Shown here: positions 32,080 to 43,931 of the stretch, piece by piece
Position numbering within the stretch: position 1 is the first letter of the stretch
Layout of the letters: every line of letters starts with the position of its first letter
From: an uncultured Flavobacteriaceae bacterium
GTDB taxonomy: Bacteria; Bacteroidota; Bacteroidia; Flavobacteriales; Flavobacteriaceae
Direction: 5' to 3'
Assembly (NCBI GenBank): GCA_937929935.1
Contig: CALFUL010000004.1
Span: forward strand, 124,001 to 188,000
DNA: 64,000 nucleotides
Notes under the pieces: generated by a model
Databases searched by the model: none
What the model was told of the DNA's origin: nothing
The model's input: only the letters and a program-made list of their open reading frames with translations
Translations under genes and position numbers: made by a program

Positions 32080-33504
32080 TTAAGAGAGTTTTTTGGTAAG
32101 ATCTTCAATATACTTTCTAAACTGCTTATCAGTTTCAGCCAAATTATCAACGGTCTTACATGCATGAAGAACTGTTGCGTGATCTCTTTTACCTATTTGA
32201 GATCCAATACTGGCTAATGAGGCTTTTGTGAATTTTTTAGCAAAGAACATAGCCAATTGTCTAGCTTGAACAATATGTCTTTTCCTTGTTTTAGATTGCA
32301 GCGTGGCAACATCCATTTCAAAGTAATCAGAAACTACTTTTTGAATGTAGTCAATTGATACTTCACGTTTTGTATTCTTGACAAACTTTTCAACTACTTG
32401 TTGCGCAAGTTCAAGAGTAACTTCTTTTTTATTGAATGATGATTGGGCAATTAATGAGATTATCGCACCCTCAAGTTCACGAATATTGGTTTTGATATGT
32501 TTTGCAACGTATTCAACAATATCATCGGGCATTTCAACACCGTCACGAAATAATTTATTTTTCAAAATTGAGATACGTGTTTCATAATCAGGACTCTGTA
32601 ACTCAGCTGACAAGCCCCATTTGAAACGAGAAAGTAATCTTTGCTCAATATCTTGCATATCAACAGGTGCCTTATCTGAAGTAAGAATTACCTGTTTACC
32701 ATTTTGATGTAAATGGTTGAAAATATGAAAGAATACATCTTGAGTACCAGACTTACCAGATAAGAATTGAACATCATCAATAATTAATACATCAATTAAT
32801 TGATAAAAATGAATGAAATCATTTCGTGTATTCTTTTTAACTGACTCAATATATTGTTGTGTAAACTTCTCTGCAGAAATGTACAGTACTGTTCTTTCAG
32901 GGTATTTATCTTTTATTTCAACACCAATAGCATGGGCTAAATGTGTTTTACCCAAACCAACACCACCAAATATTAAAAGTGGATTAAATGACGTGCCACC
33001 AGGTTTATTTGCTACCGCCATACCGGCAGAGCGTGCTAAACGATTCGAATCTCCTTCAAGAAAATTATCAAAGTTGTAATTAGGATTTAACTGAGACTCA
33101 ATTTTTATATTTCTGATTCCAGGAATTACAAATGGGTTTCGTAATTCAGGATTTTTAGATTTAATAGGCACATTCATCTCTTGAGCCATCATGCCGCCTC
33201 TGTTCGAGCTTGGAATTTTTTCAGTAAAAGGCTCTTTGTTACCATACGTGTTCTCCATTTTGATAATGTAGATCAGTTTGGCAGTCTCGCCTAATTCTTT
33301 AATTAATGCTACTTTAAGTAATTTGACGTAGTGCTCTTCAAGCCATTCATAGAAAAACTTACTAGGTACTTGAATGCTAAGTGCGTTATCTGAGAGTTTG
33401 ACGGGCTTGATAGGTTCAAACCATGTTTTGAATGCCTGGGGTTGAATATTATCCTTTATAAAGGTCAAACAGTTCTCCCATACTGATGTTGCAGTTACAT
33501 TCAT
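32080..33504 (-). CDS. dnaA: chromosomal replication initiator DnaA
   Basis: NPLLIFGGVGLGKTHLAHAIG, VLIIDDVQFLSGK, IGKRDHATVLHACKTV. Confidence 0.98.
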   Translation of the reverse strand: MNVTATSVWENCLTFIKDNIQPQAFKTWFEPIKPVKLSDNALSIQVPSKFFYEWLEEHYVKLLKVALIKELGETAKLIYIIKMENTYGNKEPFTEKIPSSNRGGMMAQEMNVPIKSKNPELRNPFVIPGIRNIKIESQLNPNYNFDNFLEGDSNRLARSAGMAVANKPGGTSFNPLLIFGGVGLGKTHLAHAIGVEIKDKYPERTVLYISAEKFTQQYIESVKKNTRNDFIHFYQLIDVLIIDDVQFLSGKSGTQDVFFHIFNHLHQNGKQVILTSDKAPVDMQDIEQRLLSRFKWGLSAELQSPDYETRISILKNKLFRDGVEMPDDIVEYVAKHIKTNIRELEGAIISLIAQSSFNKKEVTLELAQQVVEKFVKNTKREVSIDYIQKVVSDYFEMDVATLQSKTRKRHIVQARQLAMFFAKKFTKASLASIGSQIGKRDHATVLHACKTVDNLAETDKQFRKYIEDLTKKLS

Positions 33505-33713
33505 TGAAATTCTCAGTTAATAGATGGTTAGTCTTTTTTAAAGTTGTTTGGTCGAAAATTAGGTTAAGAGAACCTGCCTTTCTAGCATGAACAAATATGT
33601 GAACAAATTATCTAATAAAAAAATGAAATGGTATTGAATTTATTGTTTTTTTTCCTCATGTTAGACACAGTAAGTTGGAGAACCTTAAATGTATCATTTT
33701 TACTTTAAATATT

Positions 33714-34124
33714 ATGACTTTTAACGAAATTTCTTTTAGAATTAGATATAGTGAAACAGATCAAATGGGGGTGGTGTATCACGGCAACTACGCCCAGTTC
33801 TTCGAAATGGGTAGAGTTGAGTGGTTAAGACAGCTTGGTACGTCATATAAAGAAATGGAAGAAGATGGGGTCATGCTTCCTGTTATTCATTTAGATATCG
33901 ATTTTAAAAAACCAGCAAAGTATGATGACTTGATTACAGTAAGGACTACACTGAAGAATACACCTTCTGTAAGAATTGAATTTGATTTTGTAATCCGAAA
34001 TGAAAAAGAAGAACTATTAGTGACCGGAAATACGGTTTTGGTTTTTATGGATATGAAAAAAAATAGACCAATAAAATGTCCTGAAAATTTACTGACTAAA
34101 ATTGAAGCATTAGCTCAGGATTAA
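33714..34124 (+). CDS. YbgC/FadM-type acyl-CoA thioesterase
   Basis: FRIRYSETDQMGVVYHGNYAQFFEMGRVEWLRQLG; start at MTFNEISF. Confidence 0.92.
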   Translation: MTFNEISFRIRYSETDQMGVVYHGNYAQFFEMGRVEWLRQLGTSYKEMEEDGVMLPVIHLDIDFKKPAKYDDLITVRTTLKNTPSVRIEFDFVIRNEKEELLVTGNTVLVFMDMKKNRPIKCPENLLTKIEALAQD

Positions 34125-34133
34125 TTCGATGCA

Positions 34134-34745
34134 TTATAGTTTCTTTAGTTGAATAGTATGTTTGCTTTCAAAAATGCTATGAATGTTTTCAAATTCACTT
34201 TTAGGCACAAGAACTTGTATAGCACACTTTTCTTTTAATTCTTGTTCTTGTATTTTTAAACGATACTGTTTAATTATTCTCATAACAAAATCCATATCAG
34301 CATACTCAAAAGATAGGTGTATGGGCAGTTTTTGAACCTTTTCAATAATGCTTGACACGTCTAAAGCCATTTTAGCTGCCTCGCGGTAAGCGCTAATTAA
34401 ACCTCCCACACCAAGTTTTGTGCCGCCAAATATTCGAACTACAGCCACAAGGGTGTTGGTTACCTCAAAGGCTTGTATTTGGCCAAATATTGGCATTCCG
34501 GCTGAATTGTTAGGTTCACCGTCATCATTGGCTCTATAGCTTTTGGTTTCAACACCCAACTGCCAAGCATAGCAAACATGATTTGCACCTTGATGTTTTT
34601 TCTTAAGTATTTCTAGTATAGGTTTTACCTCTTCAATAGTTTGAACCGGAAAAGCATAACCGTAAAATTTACTCTTTTTTTCTTTAAAGATTATTGGCTC
34701 AGAGGCTTTAGAAAGTGTTTTGTATGTATCTGATTTCTGGCTCAT
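34134..34745 (-). CDS. YigZ/IMPACT family protein
   Basis: KKSKFYGYAFPVQTIEE, GANHVCYAWQLG, NDDGEPNNSAGMPIFGQI; start at MSQKSDTYK. Confidence 0.93.
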   Translation of the reverse strand: MSQKSDTYKTLSKASEPIIFKEKKSKFYGYAFPVQTIEEVKPILEILKKKHQGANHVCYAWQLGVETKSYRANDDGEPNNSAGMPIFGQIQAFEVTNTLVAVVRIFGGTKLGVGGLISAYREAAKMALDVSSIIEKVQKLPIHLSFEYADMDFVMRIIKQYRLKIQEQELKEKCAIQVLVPKSEFENIHSIFESKHTIQLKKL

Positions 34746-35608
34746 TATTTTTTGGCTACTAGTAAAATACTTATAACCGCCAGCGCAATACCCAACCAAT
34801 TTTTAGCAATTAATTTTTCTTTAAATAAGAGTATGCCCAATAAAGTTGAAAATAAAACAATGGCGACATTATTGATAGTGAAAAGTGTAGCACTTGTAAA
34901 GGTGTCATTATTCAAAGCACGTAACAAAAAGTAAATCGAGAAAAAATTAGGAACCCCCAAACAAATACCTGCAATGATATTTCGAAGATTAATTTTTAAA
35001 CCGCCTTTGAAAGATTTAATGAGTATAAATAAAATGCCAATACTACCCGCACAACCAAATACCGTGGCAGAGAAAATTGACAAATCTTCTTTTGCAATTT
35101 GATTTTTTTCAAAATAGGCCAGTGCAGCGTCAACGCCACCTGAACCAATAAAAGTTAACAATGGTAACAACCAAATTATTTTAGAATAAGACGTTGAGTT
35201 TTCTTTTAATGACGTAAAATATACAGCTCCTAGCGCCAATAGAATACCTGTAATTTGATAGCCGTTAAGAGCTTCATTGTAAGCAAAAACACCAATTAAT
35301 ACAGGAATCACAAACGATAGTTTTGTTGCCACCGATGCCACTGAAACGCCTAATTTTTGAGAGGTGGCGGCCATAAGGTTGAACACTAAAATGAATAAAA
35401 GACCTAATGCAAAAGCGCCCCAAAACCATTGTTTTTGTGGTATTTCAATTAATCGAATATCGCCTGTATAGAATAAATTGCCAACAAGGAATGCCACGAA
35501 ATAATTAGTGATGATTGCATAAAGTGTTTGAACTTTAAATTGCGTAAAGAATTTGAAAATGACAAAAATTAAACTAGAAAAAAGGATACTCAGCGCTAAA
35601 TCAAGCAT
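34745..35608 (-). CDS. EamA-family transporter (DMT superfamily)
   Basis: 287 aa, about 10 TM, duplicated EamA pattern. Confidence 0.85.
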   Translation of the reverse strand: MLDLALSILFSSLIFVIFKFFTQFKVQTLYAIITNYFVAFLVGNLFYTGDIRLIEIPQKQWFWGAFALGLLFILVFNLMAATSQKLGVSVASVATKLSFVIPVLIGVFAYNEALNGYQITGILLALGAVYFTSLKENSTSYSKIIWLLPLLTFIGSGGVDAALAYFEKNQIAKEDLSIFSATVFGCAGSIGILFILIKSFKGGLKINLRNIIAGICLGVPNFFSIYFLLRALNNDTFTSATLFTINNVAIVLFSTLLGILLFKEKLIAKNWLGIALAVISILLVAKK

Positions 35609-36215
35609 CTTTTAATTTTGTTTTAAGTTCAGTAATATCTTCAGCACCTACCTGAAGATTCCAGCTTTGAATACCTATATTTAGGGCAGCATCAGTGTTC
35701 TCTTTAGTATCGTCAATAAAAAATGTTTCGTAAGCGTTGAGCTTATTTTTATGCAGTACAAATTCAAAAATGTCTGTATTGGGTTTTCGTAAATGAATCT
35801 CATGAGAAAGGTAAAATTCATCAAAGCAATTTTTGAAACGGGTATATTTTTTAAGTCCCATTTTGCGAATAACCTCCTGAATATGAAGTTCATTAGTATT
35901 GCTTAATAAGTATAGTTTATATTTTTTTTCTAGGGATAGTTCTTCTAGAAAATCAAGACGGTTATCAGGAAAATCTAAAAGCATAGAATTCCAGATATTC
36001 TTTATTTCATCAGGCTTCGCCATAGGATAGACCAACGCTAAACCATCAATAAATTCTTTAGAAGTTATTGCGCCAACTTCATAAGAATGATTTAAGGCCA
36101 TTATTTCAGGACTCAAATTCGCAGAACCACCAAACTTGACGATTTCTTTAAATACAATCTCTTTATCTAAATCAATAAATATATCTCCGAAGTCAAAAAT
36201 GATGTTTTTTATCAT
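35601..36215 (-). CDS. HAD family hydrolase
   Basis: IIFDFGDIFIDLD, LYLLSNTNELHI, RKPNTDIFE, FIDDTKENTDAA. Confidence 0.92.
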   Translation of the reverse strand: MIKNIIFDFGDIFIDLDKEIVFKEIVKFGGSANLSPEIMALNHSYEVGAITSKEFIDGLALVYPMAKPDEIKNIWNSMLLDFPDNRLDFLEELSLEKKYKLYLLSNTNELHIQEVIRKMGLKKYTRFKNCFDEFYLSHEIHLRKPNTDIFEFVLHKNKLNAYETFFIDDTKENTDAALNIGIQSWNLQVGAEDITELKTKLKDA

Positions 36216-37258
36216 TTATAAAAGATTTGAAGTTTATCTTCTTGTATCCTAGTTTTAGAAAATAATGGTCTGTTTAAAGTTGGTGCCGCAAGTCCCTTTT
36301 TGAATTTTGAATTACCAATGAATACGCGAGCTTCATCCCATAAATTACTATCAATAAAGGTTTGAAGTGTTTTAGTGCCTCCTTCAATTAAGACACTGGT
36401 CACGTTGTGTTTGTGTAAAACTTTGCAAATATTTTGAACCAATTCATGATCAAAATTGATTACCTCATAGGTACATTGCTTTTGATATTTTTCTTGATGT
36501 GTATTTTCAGTAATAATAATAGTTTTTATAGACCCGTCTAAAACATGGTATGGTTGCTGAATTTTAAGCCTTCGATCTAGAATAACACGCACCGGATTTT
36601 TTCCTTCAAAATGTCGAACATCTAATTTGGGGTTATCAATCAAAGCAGTATTGGTTCCTATTAATATACTTTGTTCTTCAGCCCGCCATTGATGAACCAG
36701 TTGCCGTGATAGGGTTGAGGTTATCCAATAGGGTTCTGCAGTATCAGCACGAAATTCTTGCTCAGGGGCAATAAACCCGTCTTCAGTTTGCGCCCATTTT
36801 AAAATGATATAGGGTCTTTTTTTTTCATGAAAGGTTAAAAAGCGCTTATGATGTTCACGGCATTCAGCTTCTAAAACGCCAACAGTAACTTCGCAGCCTG
36901 CAGCTTTCAATTTCTCAATGCCTTTACCAGCCACTTTTTCATGCGGATCTAAAAGGCCAATGACAACTTTTTTAATATGATGTTCTATGATTGCCTCAAC
37001 GCAGGGTGGAGTTTTACCATGATGACAACAAGGTTCTAGAGTAACGTATAGCGTTGCTTCTTTTAAAAGAGATTTATCTGAAACAGCGTGAATTGCATTT
37101 ATTTCAGCATGAGGTCCGCCAAAAGCACTGGTAAATCCTTCGCCAATGATTTGGTCATTATGAACCAAAACCGCGCCTACCATAGGATTCGGAGCCGTAG
37201 TTCCTAATCCGTTTTTTGCCAATTGAATGGCGCGCTTCATAAAAAAATGATCTCTCAT
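36212..37258 (-). CDS. ribD: bifunctional deaminase/reductase RibD
   Basis: NPMVGAVLVHND, GGPHAEINAI, VTLEPCCHHGKTPPC, ILKWAQTEDGFI. Confidence 0.97.
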   Translation of the reverse strand: MRDHFFMKRAIQLAKNGLGTTAPNPMVGAVLVHNDQIIGEGFTSAFGGPHAEINAIHAVSDKSLLKEATLYVTLEPCCHHGKTPPCVEAIIEHHIKKVVIGLLDPHEKVAGKGIEKLKAAGCEVTVGVLEAECREHHKRFLTFHEKKRPYIILKWAQTEDGFIAPEQEFRADTAEPYWITSTLSRQLVHQWRAEEQSILIGTNTALIDNPKLDVRHFEGKNPVRVILDRRLKIQQPYHVLDGSIKTIIITENTHQEKYQKQCTYEVINFDHELVQNICKVLHKHNVTSVLIEGGTKTLQTFIDSNLWDEARVFIGNSKFKKGLAAPTLNRPLFSKTRIQEDKLQIFYK

Positions 37259-37262
37259 TAAA

Positions 37263-37724
37263 CTATTTTATTTCAATCTCTTCAATATGATCTATGGGGT
37301 AAACAGCTTTAAAACCAGCAATTGTATAAGATAACTCTCCTTTAAATTGAACATTAACCTTTTGATTTAGCAACTGTTTTACCAGACTGCCTAAGAGTCC
37401 GTTTTTGTTGCCATTTATTAGTTTTGAAGCATCAAATTTAACCATTAGAGGAATTGTAAACTCGTCGCGAGCAGGTACCTTAAATTCTTCAGAAGATACT
37501 TTTGCAATTAATTGATTATCAATAAATACATCAATATTATCTGTTTTTAATTTACCTCCTAAATGGTTAAGATTCTTAAAAACAGCATCTGCTTTTAATG
37601 AAACTTCGCTCAAATTCGCTTCAATGACACCTACGTTGTCAATTCGCTGAAATTCTGGTTTCTTTTTAAAATTACAGCTTGTTGTAAATGCCAAAATTGT
37701 AATGATTAAAATGATTTTTCGCAT
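37263..37724 (-). CDS. LEA14-like/hypothetical lipoprotein
   Basis: 153 aa, signal peptide with TTSC lipobox; LEA-2-like NLNHLGGKLKTDNIDVFIDNQLIA. Confidence 0.55.
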   Translation of the reverse strand: MRKIILIITILAFTTSCNFKKKPEFQRIDNVGVIEANLSEVSLKADAVFKNLNHLGGKLKTDNIDVFIDNQLIAKVSSEEFKVPARDEFTIPLMVKFDASKLINGNKNGLLGSLVKQLLNQKVNVQFKGELSYTIAGFKAVYPIDHIEEIEIK

Positions 37725-37797
37725 ATTTAATAAGATCGAATTAATGTATCTTCACAGCACAAAAATAGTGCTTTAAAAAGAACATCGATTAGCCCAA

Positions 37798-39258
37798 ATG
37801 CTGCTACAAGAAATCAAAAATATTTATCATCAAGAATTAGCTATTTTATACGGTAAAGAAGAAGTGGCTAGTTTCTTTTATTTAGTAATTGAGCACTATT
37901 TGAAACTAGAACGATTTGTACTTGCGCTGCAGCCAGATTTAATTGTGTCAAAAGAAGAGGAGCAACCATTATTCGTTGCCCTTTCAAAGTTAAAATTACA
38001 AGAGCCTATTCAATATATTTTAGGAACTACCCATTTCATGGATATGTCTTTCAAAGTCAATGAACATGTTTTAATACCCAGACCAGAAACTGAAGAATTA
38101 GTACGCTGGGTATTAGCTAAAGTACAGCGTAAAAAAAACATCAAAATACTTGATATAGGCACAGGTAGTGGTTGTATTGCTATTGCGTTGGCCAAGAATA
38201 TTCCAAATGCTGAAGTTTTTGCGATAGATATTTCTGTAAATGCCATTCAGATTGCAAAAGAAAATGCAAAGGCTAACAAGGTAAGAGTGCGGTTCATACA
38301 TAAAGATATATTTGAACTTGAATTAAAAGAGCAATTTGATATTATAGTATCTAATCCGCCTTACGTTAGAAATAACGAAAAAGAAAAAATGCATGATAAT
38401 GTTTTAAAGTATGAACCGCATCAGGCTTTATTTGTACCAGATGATAATGCCTTAAAGTTTTATAAAACCATCGCCGCTTTTGCCAATCAAAATTTAGTGC
38501 CAAACGGAAGTCTATTTCTTGAAATAAATGAATTTTTAGCAGCCGAAACTGAAGCACTTTTGATTGAACATAATTTTTCGGAAATTGAACTTAGAAAAGA
38601 TTTGTTTGAGAAAGATAGAATGGTGTTGGCGAAGATTCCTTATACCTTAAAACAACAAAACAGTAGTATGAATAAACTAACAAGCATCGTCGTATTCTGC
38701 GGAAGTAGCGAAGGGGCGAACCCTCAATACGTGCAGCAAGGATATGCTTTAGGTAAAACCTTAGCCCAAAAGAAAATCACTTTAGTTTATGGTGGCACAA
38801 AAATTGGAATCATGGGCGCCGTAGCAAAAGGAGCCTTAGAGGATGACGGAAAAGTTATTGGTGTCATTCCTGATTTTTTAAAAATTCGTGAAGTTTTTCA
38901 TACGAATCTGACCGAGTTGATTGTAACACAAGACATGCATGAACGAAAATTGAAAATGCATGAGCTCTCTGATGGTATTATAATGCTTCCTGGTGGCTAT
39001 GGTACATTAGAAGAGTTTTTTGAAATGTTAACTTGGGGTCAATTAGGTTTGCATCAATACCCAATAGGGGTGTTAAATACAAACGGTTTTTATACTGAAC
39101 TTATGACCATGTTGGCCAAAATGGTGGATCAGGGTTTTGTGAAAAAAGAAAACTTTGATATGATTTTAGTTGATGCGTCTATTGATGACTTATTGTATAA
39201 AATGAATAATTACAAGCCCTTACCCGTACCAAAGTGGATTAAAAAAGAACAACTTTAA
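37798..39258 (+). CDS. prmC: Fusion: PrmC (release factor N5-glutamine methyltransferase) + LOG family protein (TIGR00730-like)
   Basis: 486-aa single ORF; PrmC motifs HVLIPRPETEELV, ILDIGTGSGCIAIAL, DIIVSNPPYV; from about residue 290 LOG motifs VVFCGSSEGANP, LVYGGTKIGIMG, MHERKLKMHELSDGIIMLPGGYGTLEEFFEMLTW. Confidence 0.9.
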   Translation: MLLQEIKNIYHQELAILYGKEEVASFFYLVIEHYLKLERFVLALQPDLIVSKEEEQPLFVALSKLKLQEPIQYILGTTHFMDMSFKVNEHVLIPRPETEELVRWVLAKVQRKKNIKILDIGTGSGCIAIALAKNIPNAEVFAIDISVNAIQIAKENAKANKVRVRFIHKDIFELELKEQFDIIVSNPPYVRNNEKEKMHDNVLKYEPHQALFVPDDNALKFYKTIAAFANQNLVPNGSLFLEINEFLAAETEALLIEHNFSEIELRKDLFEKDRMVLAKIPYTLKQQNSSMNKLTSIVVFCGSSEGANPQYVQQGYALGKTLAQKKITLVYGGTKIGIMGAVAKGALEDDGKVIGVIPDFLKIREVFHTNLTELIVTQDMHERKLKMHELSDGIIMLPGGYGTLEEFFEMLTWGQLGLHQYPIGVLNTNGFYTELMTMLAKMVDQGFVKKENFDMILVDASIDDLLYKMNNYKPLPVPKWIKKEQL

Positions 39259-39303
39259 TATGCCTCTTTTGATACCTAGATGTATAGTAGAATAAGATTT
39301 TAA

Positions 39304-41298
<1,995 letters not shown>

Positions 41299-41299
41299 T

Positions 41300-41662
41300 T
41301 TAACCAGCGTTTCTAAAAAAGTATATTGAATTTTCAAAATCGTAAATAGTATCGATGTCTCTCGAATTCTCTTTGGTATCAAAAAAAGTTGGAAACAATA
41401 TTTTATTGGGCACTATTATAAGAATACCATCTTTTTGATTTATCATTAAACTCCTTGATATTTTGTGTCTTTTATCAAATGGGTTATTGACTTGGACTAA
41501 TTGACTTAATTTAAACTTCTTCAAATTCAAACTAAAGTCCGAATTCTTTGTTCCAACCCAAATGTCATTTAAATTTTGGTCATTAATATTTGAAAGAGTC
41601 TCTTGTTGAGCAAATAAAAGACTTGTTAAAAGAAGACTAAATAAAGTTGCTGATAGTTTCAT
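41300..41662 (-). CDS. hypothetical secreted protein
   Basis: 120 aa with signal peptide MKLSATLFSLLLTSLLFAQQ. Confidence 0.5.
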   Translation of the reverse strand: MKLSATLFSLLLTSLLFAQQETLSNINDQNLNDIWVGTKNSDFSLNLKKFKLSQLVQVNNPFDKRHKISRSLMINQKDGILIIVPNKILFPTFFDTKENSRDIDTIYDFENSIYFFRNAG

Positions 41663-41744
41663 AATTAATGATTCACCCCTTAAAGATAATCATATCAAAA
41701 ACATCTATATTGTTCTTTAACAACAAATTACAAAAAGCCATAAA

Positions 41745-41774
41745 AAAACCCTTCCAAATAAATGAAAGGGTTTT
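41745..41774 (-). terminator. terminator downstream of tRNA-Met
   Basis: aaaaccctt-ccaaataaatg-aaagggtttt. Confidence 0.65.
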
Positions 41775-41775
41775 G

Positions 41776-41849
41776 TAGCGAGAGTGAGACTTGAACTCAC
41801 GGCCTCCGGGTTATGAATCCGACGCTCTAACCAGCTGAGCTACCTCGCC
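41776..41849 (-). tRNA. tRNA-Met (CAT)
   Basis: Minus strand GGCGAGGTAGCTCAGCTGGTTAGAGCGTCGGATTCATAACCCGGAGGCCGTGAGTTCAAGTCTCACTCTCGCTA; cloverleaf stems fit, CCA not encoded. Confidence 0.95.
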
Positions 41850-41988
41850 AAATCGCTTTTTTGGCGGCTGCAAATATAAAGGTTAATTATTTCTTCATCA
41901 ACAATAGTCGATTAAAAATATTCTTACAGATTGATTTCTTTTATCATTTATAAATATATATATTGCTTTTATTAAACCTGACTATAGA

Positions 41989-42372
41989 ATGAGTGATAAA
42001 ATAAAATTTGAACAGGAGTTTGTGATACAATCATCGCCTAAAATGTTGTACCAATACCTGTCAACCCCATCTGGCTTATCTGAGTGGTTCGCTGATAACG
42101 TAAATTCACGTGGCGAAATATTTATTTTCATTTGGGATGGCGCCGAAGAGAATGCCAAATTGTTGAAAAGGAAAAGTGATGAATTTGTAAAATTTTCTTG
42201 GGAAGATAATGAAGATGATTCTTATTTTGAAATGCGAATCATTGTTGATGAGATTACCAAAGATGTTTCTTTATTCATAACTGATTTTGCAGAGGAAGAT
42301 GAGGTTGAAGAATCAAAAATGTTATGGAATAACCAAATTGGCGACCTAAAACAAGTTTTAGGATCCAAGTAA
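41989..42372 (+). CDS. START-like/SRPBCC domain protein
   Basis: 127 aa, FEQEFVIQSSPKMLYQYLSTPSGLSEWFADNVNSRGEIFIFIWDG. Confidence 0.85.
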   Translation: MSDKIKFEQEFVIQSSPKMLYQYLSTPSGLSEWFADNVNSRGEIFIFIWDGAEENAKLLKRKSDEFVKFSWEDNEDDSYFEMRIIVDEITKDVSLFITDFAEEDEVEESKMLWNNQIGDLKQVLGSK

Positions 42373-42397
42373 AAATGTACACATTATAACTATCTTT

Positions 42398-42424
42398 AGC
42401 CCTGATTAAATCAGGGCTTTTTTT
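42398..42424 (+). terminator. intrinsic terminator whose U tract abuts the next start codon
   Basis: agccctga-ttaaa-tcagggct + tttttt then ATG at 42425. Confidence 0.8.
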
Positions 42425-43270
42425 ATGATTAATTTTAACGGAAAGTTACTTCAACAAAACTCAAATTTCTTAAACCAAGAGAATCGAGCCATTCGTTTTG
42501 GCGACTCACTTTTTGAAGAACTAAGAGTAGTTAATAACAAGATTATTTTCTGGGAAGACCATTATTTACGACTAATGGCTTCAATGCGTATTTTACGGAT
42601 GTCAATTCCGATGGAATTTACCATGGAGTTTCTTCAACAAGAAATTTTGAAAACCGTTGCTACGAATGATGAACATAAAAGCGGAAGTATTGTTCGTTTT
42701 GTAGTGTATAGAAATACAGGTGGCGATTTCTTACCTGAAACTAATGACATAACATATATCATTGAATGCAACCCACTTTCATCATCATTCTACTTGTTAA
42801 ATGAGAATCATTATGAAATTGAGTTATTCAAAGATTTTCTGGTTAACAATGACTTAACCGCAACCTTACAAACCAATAATAGTATCATTAGGGTGGTAGG
42901 AAGCGTTTACGCACAAGAAAATGGCTATCAGAATTGCCTGTTGCTAAATGCCTCTAAAATGGTAGTTGAAGCCTTAAACGGAACTATTTTTATGGTAAAT
43001 GGTAATGTGATCACCACACCTTCGCTCAAAGATGGTTGTTTAAACAGAATACTAAGAAAAAAAATAATTGCTATTTGTACCAAGATAGAAGGGTATGAAA
43101 TACACGAAAAAAGTATTTCTCCTTTTAACCTTCAAAAAGCTGATGAACTCTTTATTGTTCACGTGAAAAACGGAATTCAACCTGTAACCAAATACAGAAA
43201 GAAAATATTTGGTAATACGGTAGCTGCTGATATATTGGGTAAATTGAATGCTGCAGCAAAACTTTCTTAG
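42425..43270 (+). CDS. class IV aminotransferase
   Basis: INFNGKLL...NRAIRFGDSLFEELRVVNNKIIFWEDHYLRLM..., ALNGTIFMVNGNVITTPSLKDGCLNRILR. Confidence 0.92.
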   Translation: MINFNGKLLQQNSNFLNQENRAIRFGDSLFEELRVVNNKIIFWEDHYLRLMASMRILRMSIPMEFTMEFLQQEILKTVATNDEHKSGSIVRFVVYRNTGGDFLPETNDITYIIECNPLSSSFYLLNENHYEIELFKDFLVNNDLTATLQTNNSIIRVVGSVYAQENGYQNCLLLNASKMVVEALNGTIFMVNGNVITTPSLKDGCLNRILRKKIIAICTKIEGYEIHEKSISPFNLQKADELFIVHVKNGIQPVTKYRKKIFGNTVAADILGKLNAAAKLS

Positions 43271-43827
43271 TTCAATTCAGGATTTTCGGGTGCATTTGAC
43301 CACAATAAATAATTGCCCCCTAATTCTTGCATTTTCTCTTTCCAAAAAGTAGTTTTTGATTCTTTGATAATTTTGTCTTTGTATTCATTCTCTACAAGAA
43401 TCCATGAATTTGAAGCTAATTCATTATCAAGTTGTTCAAATGACCAACCTGAATATCCTAAAAAGAAGCGAATGTCATCTTCCGTTATTTTTTCCTCATT
43501 AATTAAAGAAACAACATTTTCAAAATCGCCGCCCCAATAAACGCCATCAGCTATTTCAATGCTGTTGTCTATTAAATGTGGTATACTATGAATAAAATAA
43601 AGATTGTCTTGTTCAACAGGACCACCATTATATACAACCATAGGTATATTGATGTCTTGAATTAGTTCATTAATACCAAACGCTAAGGGTTTGTTGAGAA
43701 TGAAAGCCACTGAACCATTTGAGTTATGCTCAGCTAAGAGAAGCACGGATCGGTTAAATGAAATATCGCCTGTTAGGGCAGGTTCAGCAATTAGTAGTTT
43801 TCCTTTTTTTGGTAAGATGATGGCCAT
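43267..43827 (-). CDS. YqgE/AlgH family protein
   Basis: KGKLLIAEPALTGDISFNRSVLLLAEHNSNGSVAFILNKPL, FFLGYSGWSFEQLDNEL. Confidence 0.93.
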   Translation of the reverse strand: MAIILPKKGKLLIAEPALTGDISFNRSVLLLAEHNSNGSVAFILNKPLAFGINELIQDINIPMVVYNGGPVEQDNLYFIHSIPHLIDNSIEIADGVYWGGDFENVVSLINEEKITEDDIRFFLGYSGWSFEQLDNELASNSWILVENEYKDKIIKESKTTFWKEKMQELGGNYLLWSNAPENPELN

Positions 43828-43878
43828 ACTCTAAGTTAGAGATAATTTTGTGAAACATCAAAAAACCATTTAAAATAA

Positions 43879-43903
43879 AAAAGCACCTGCCATTTGACAG
43901 ATG
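43879..43903 (-). terminator. possible HU-gene terminator
   Basis: aagcacctgccatttgacagatgctt imperfect hairpin. Confidence 0.5.
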
Positions 43904-43931
43904 CTTATTTATATTAGTTTGAGCTAACTAA

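Noticed and set aside
32080-33720. oriC next to dnaA
   Set aside because: No clear cluster of TTATNCACA boxes or AT-rich DUE in the short dnaA upstream region.
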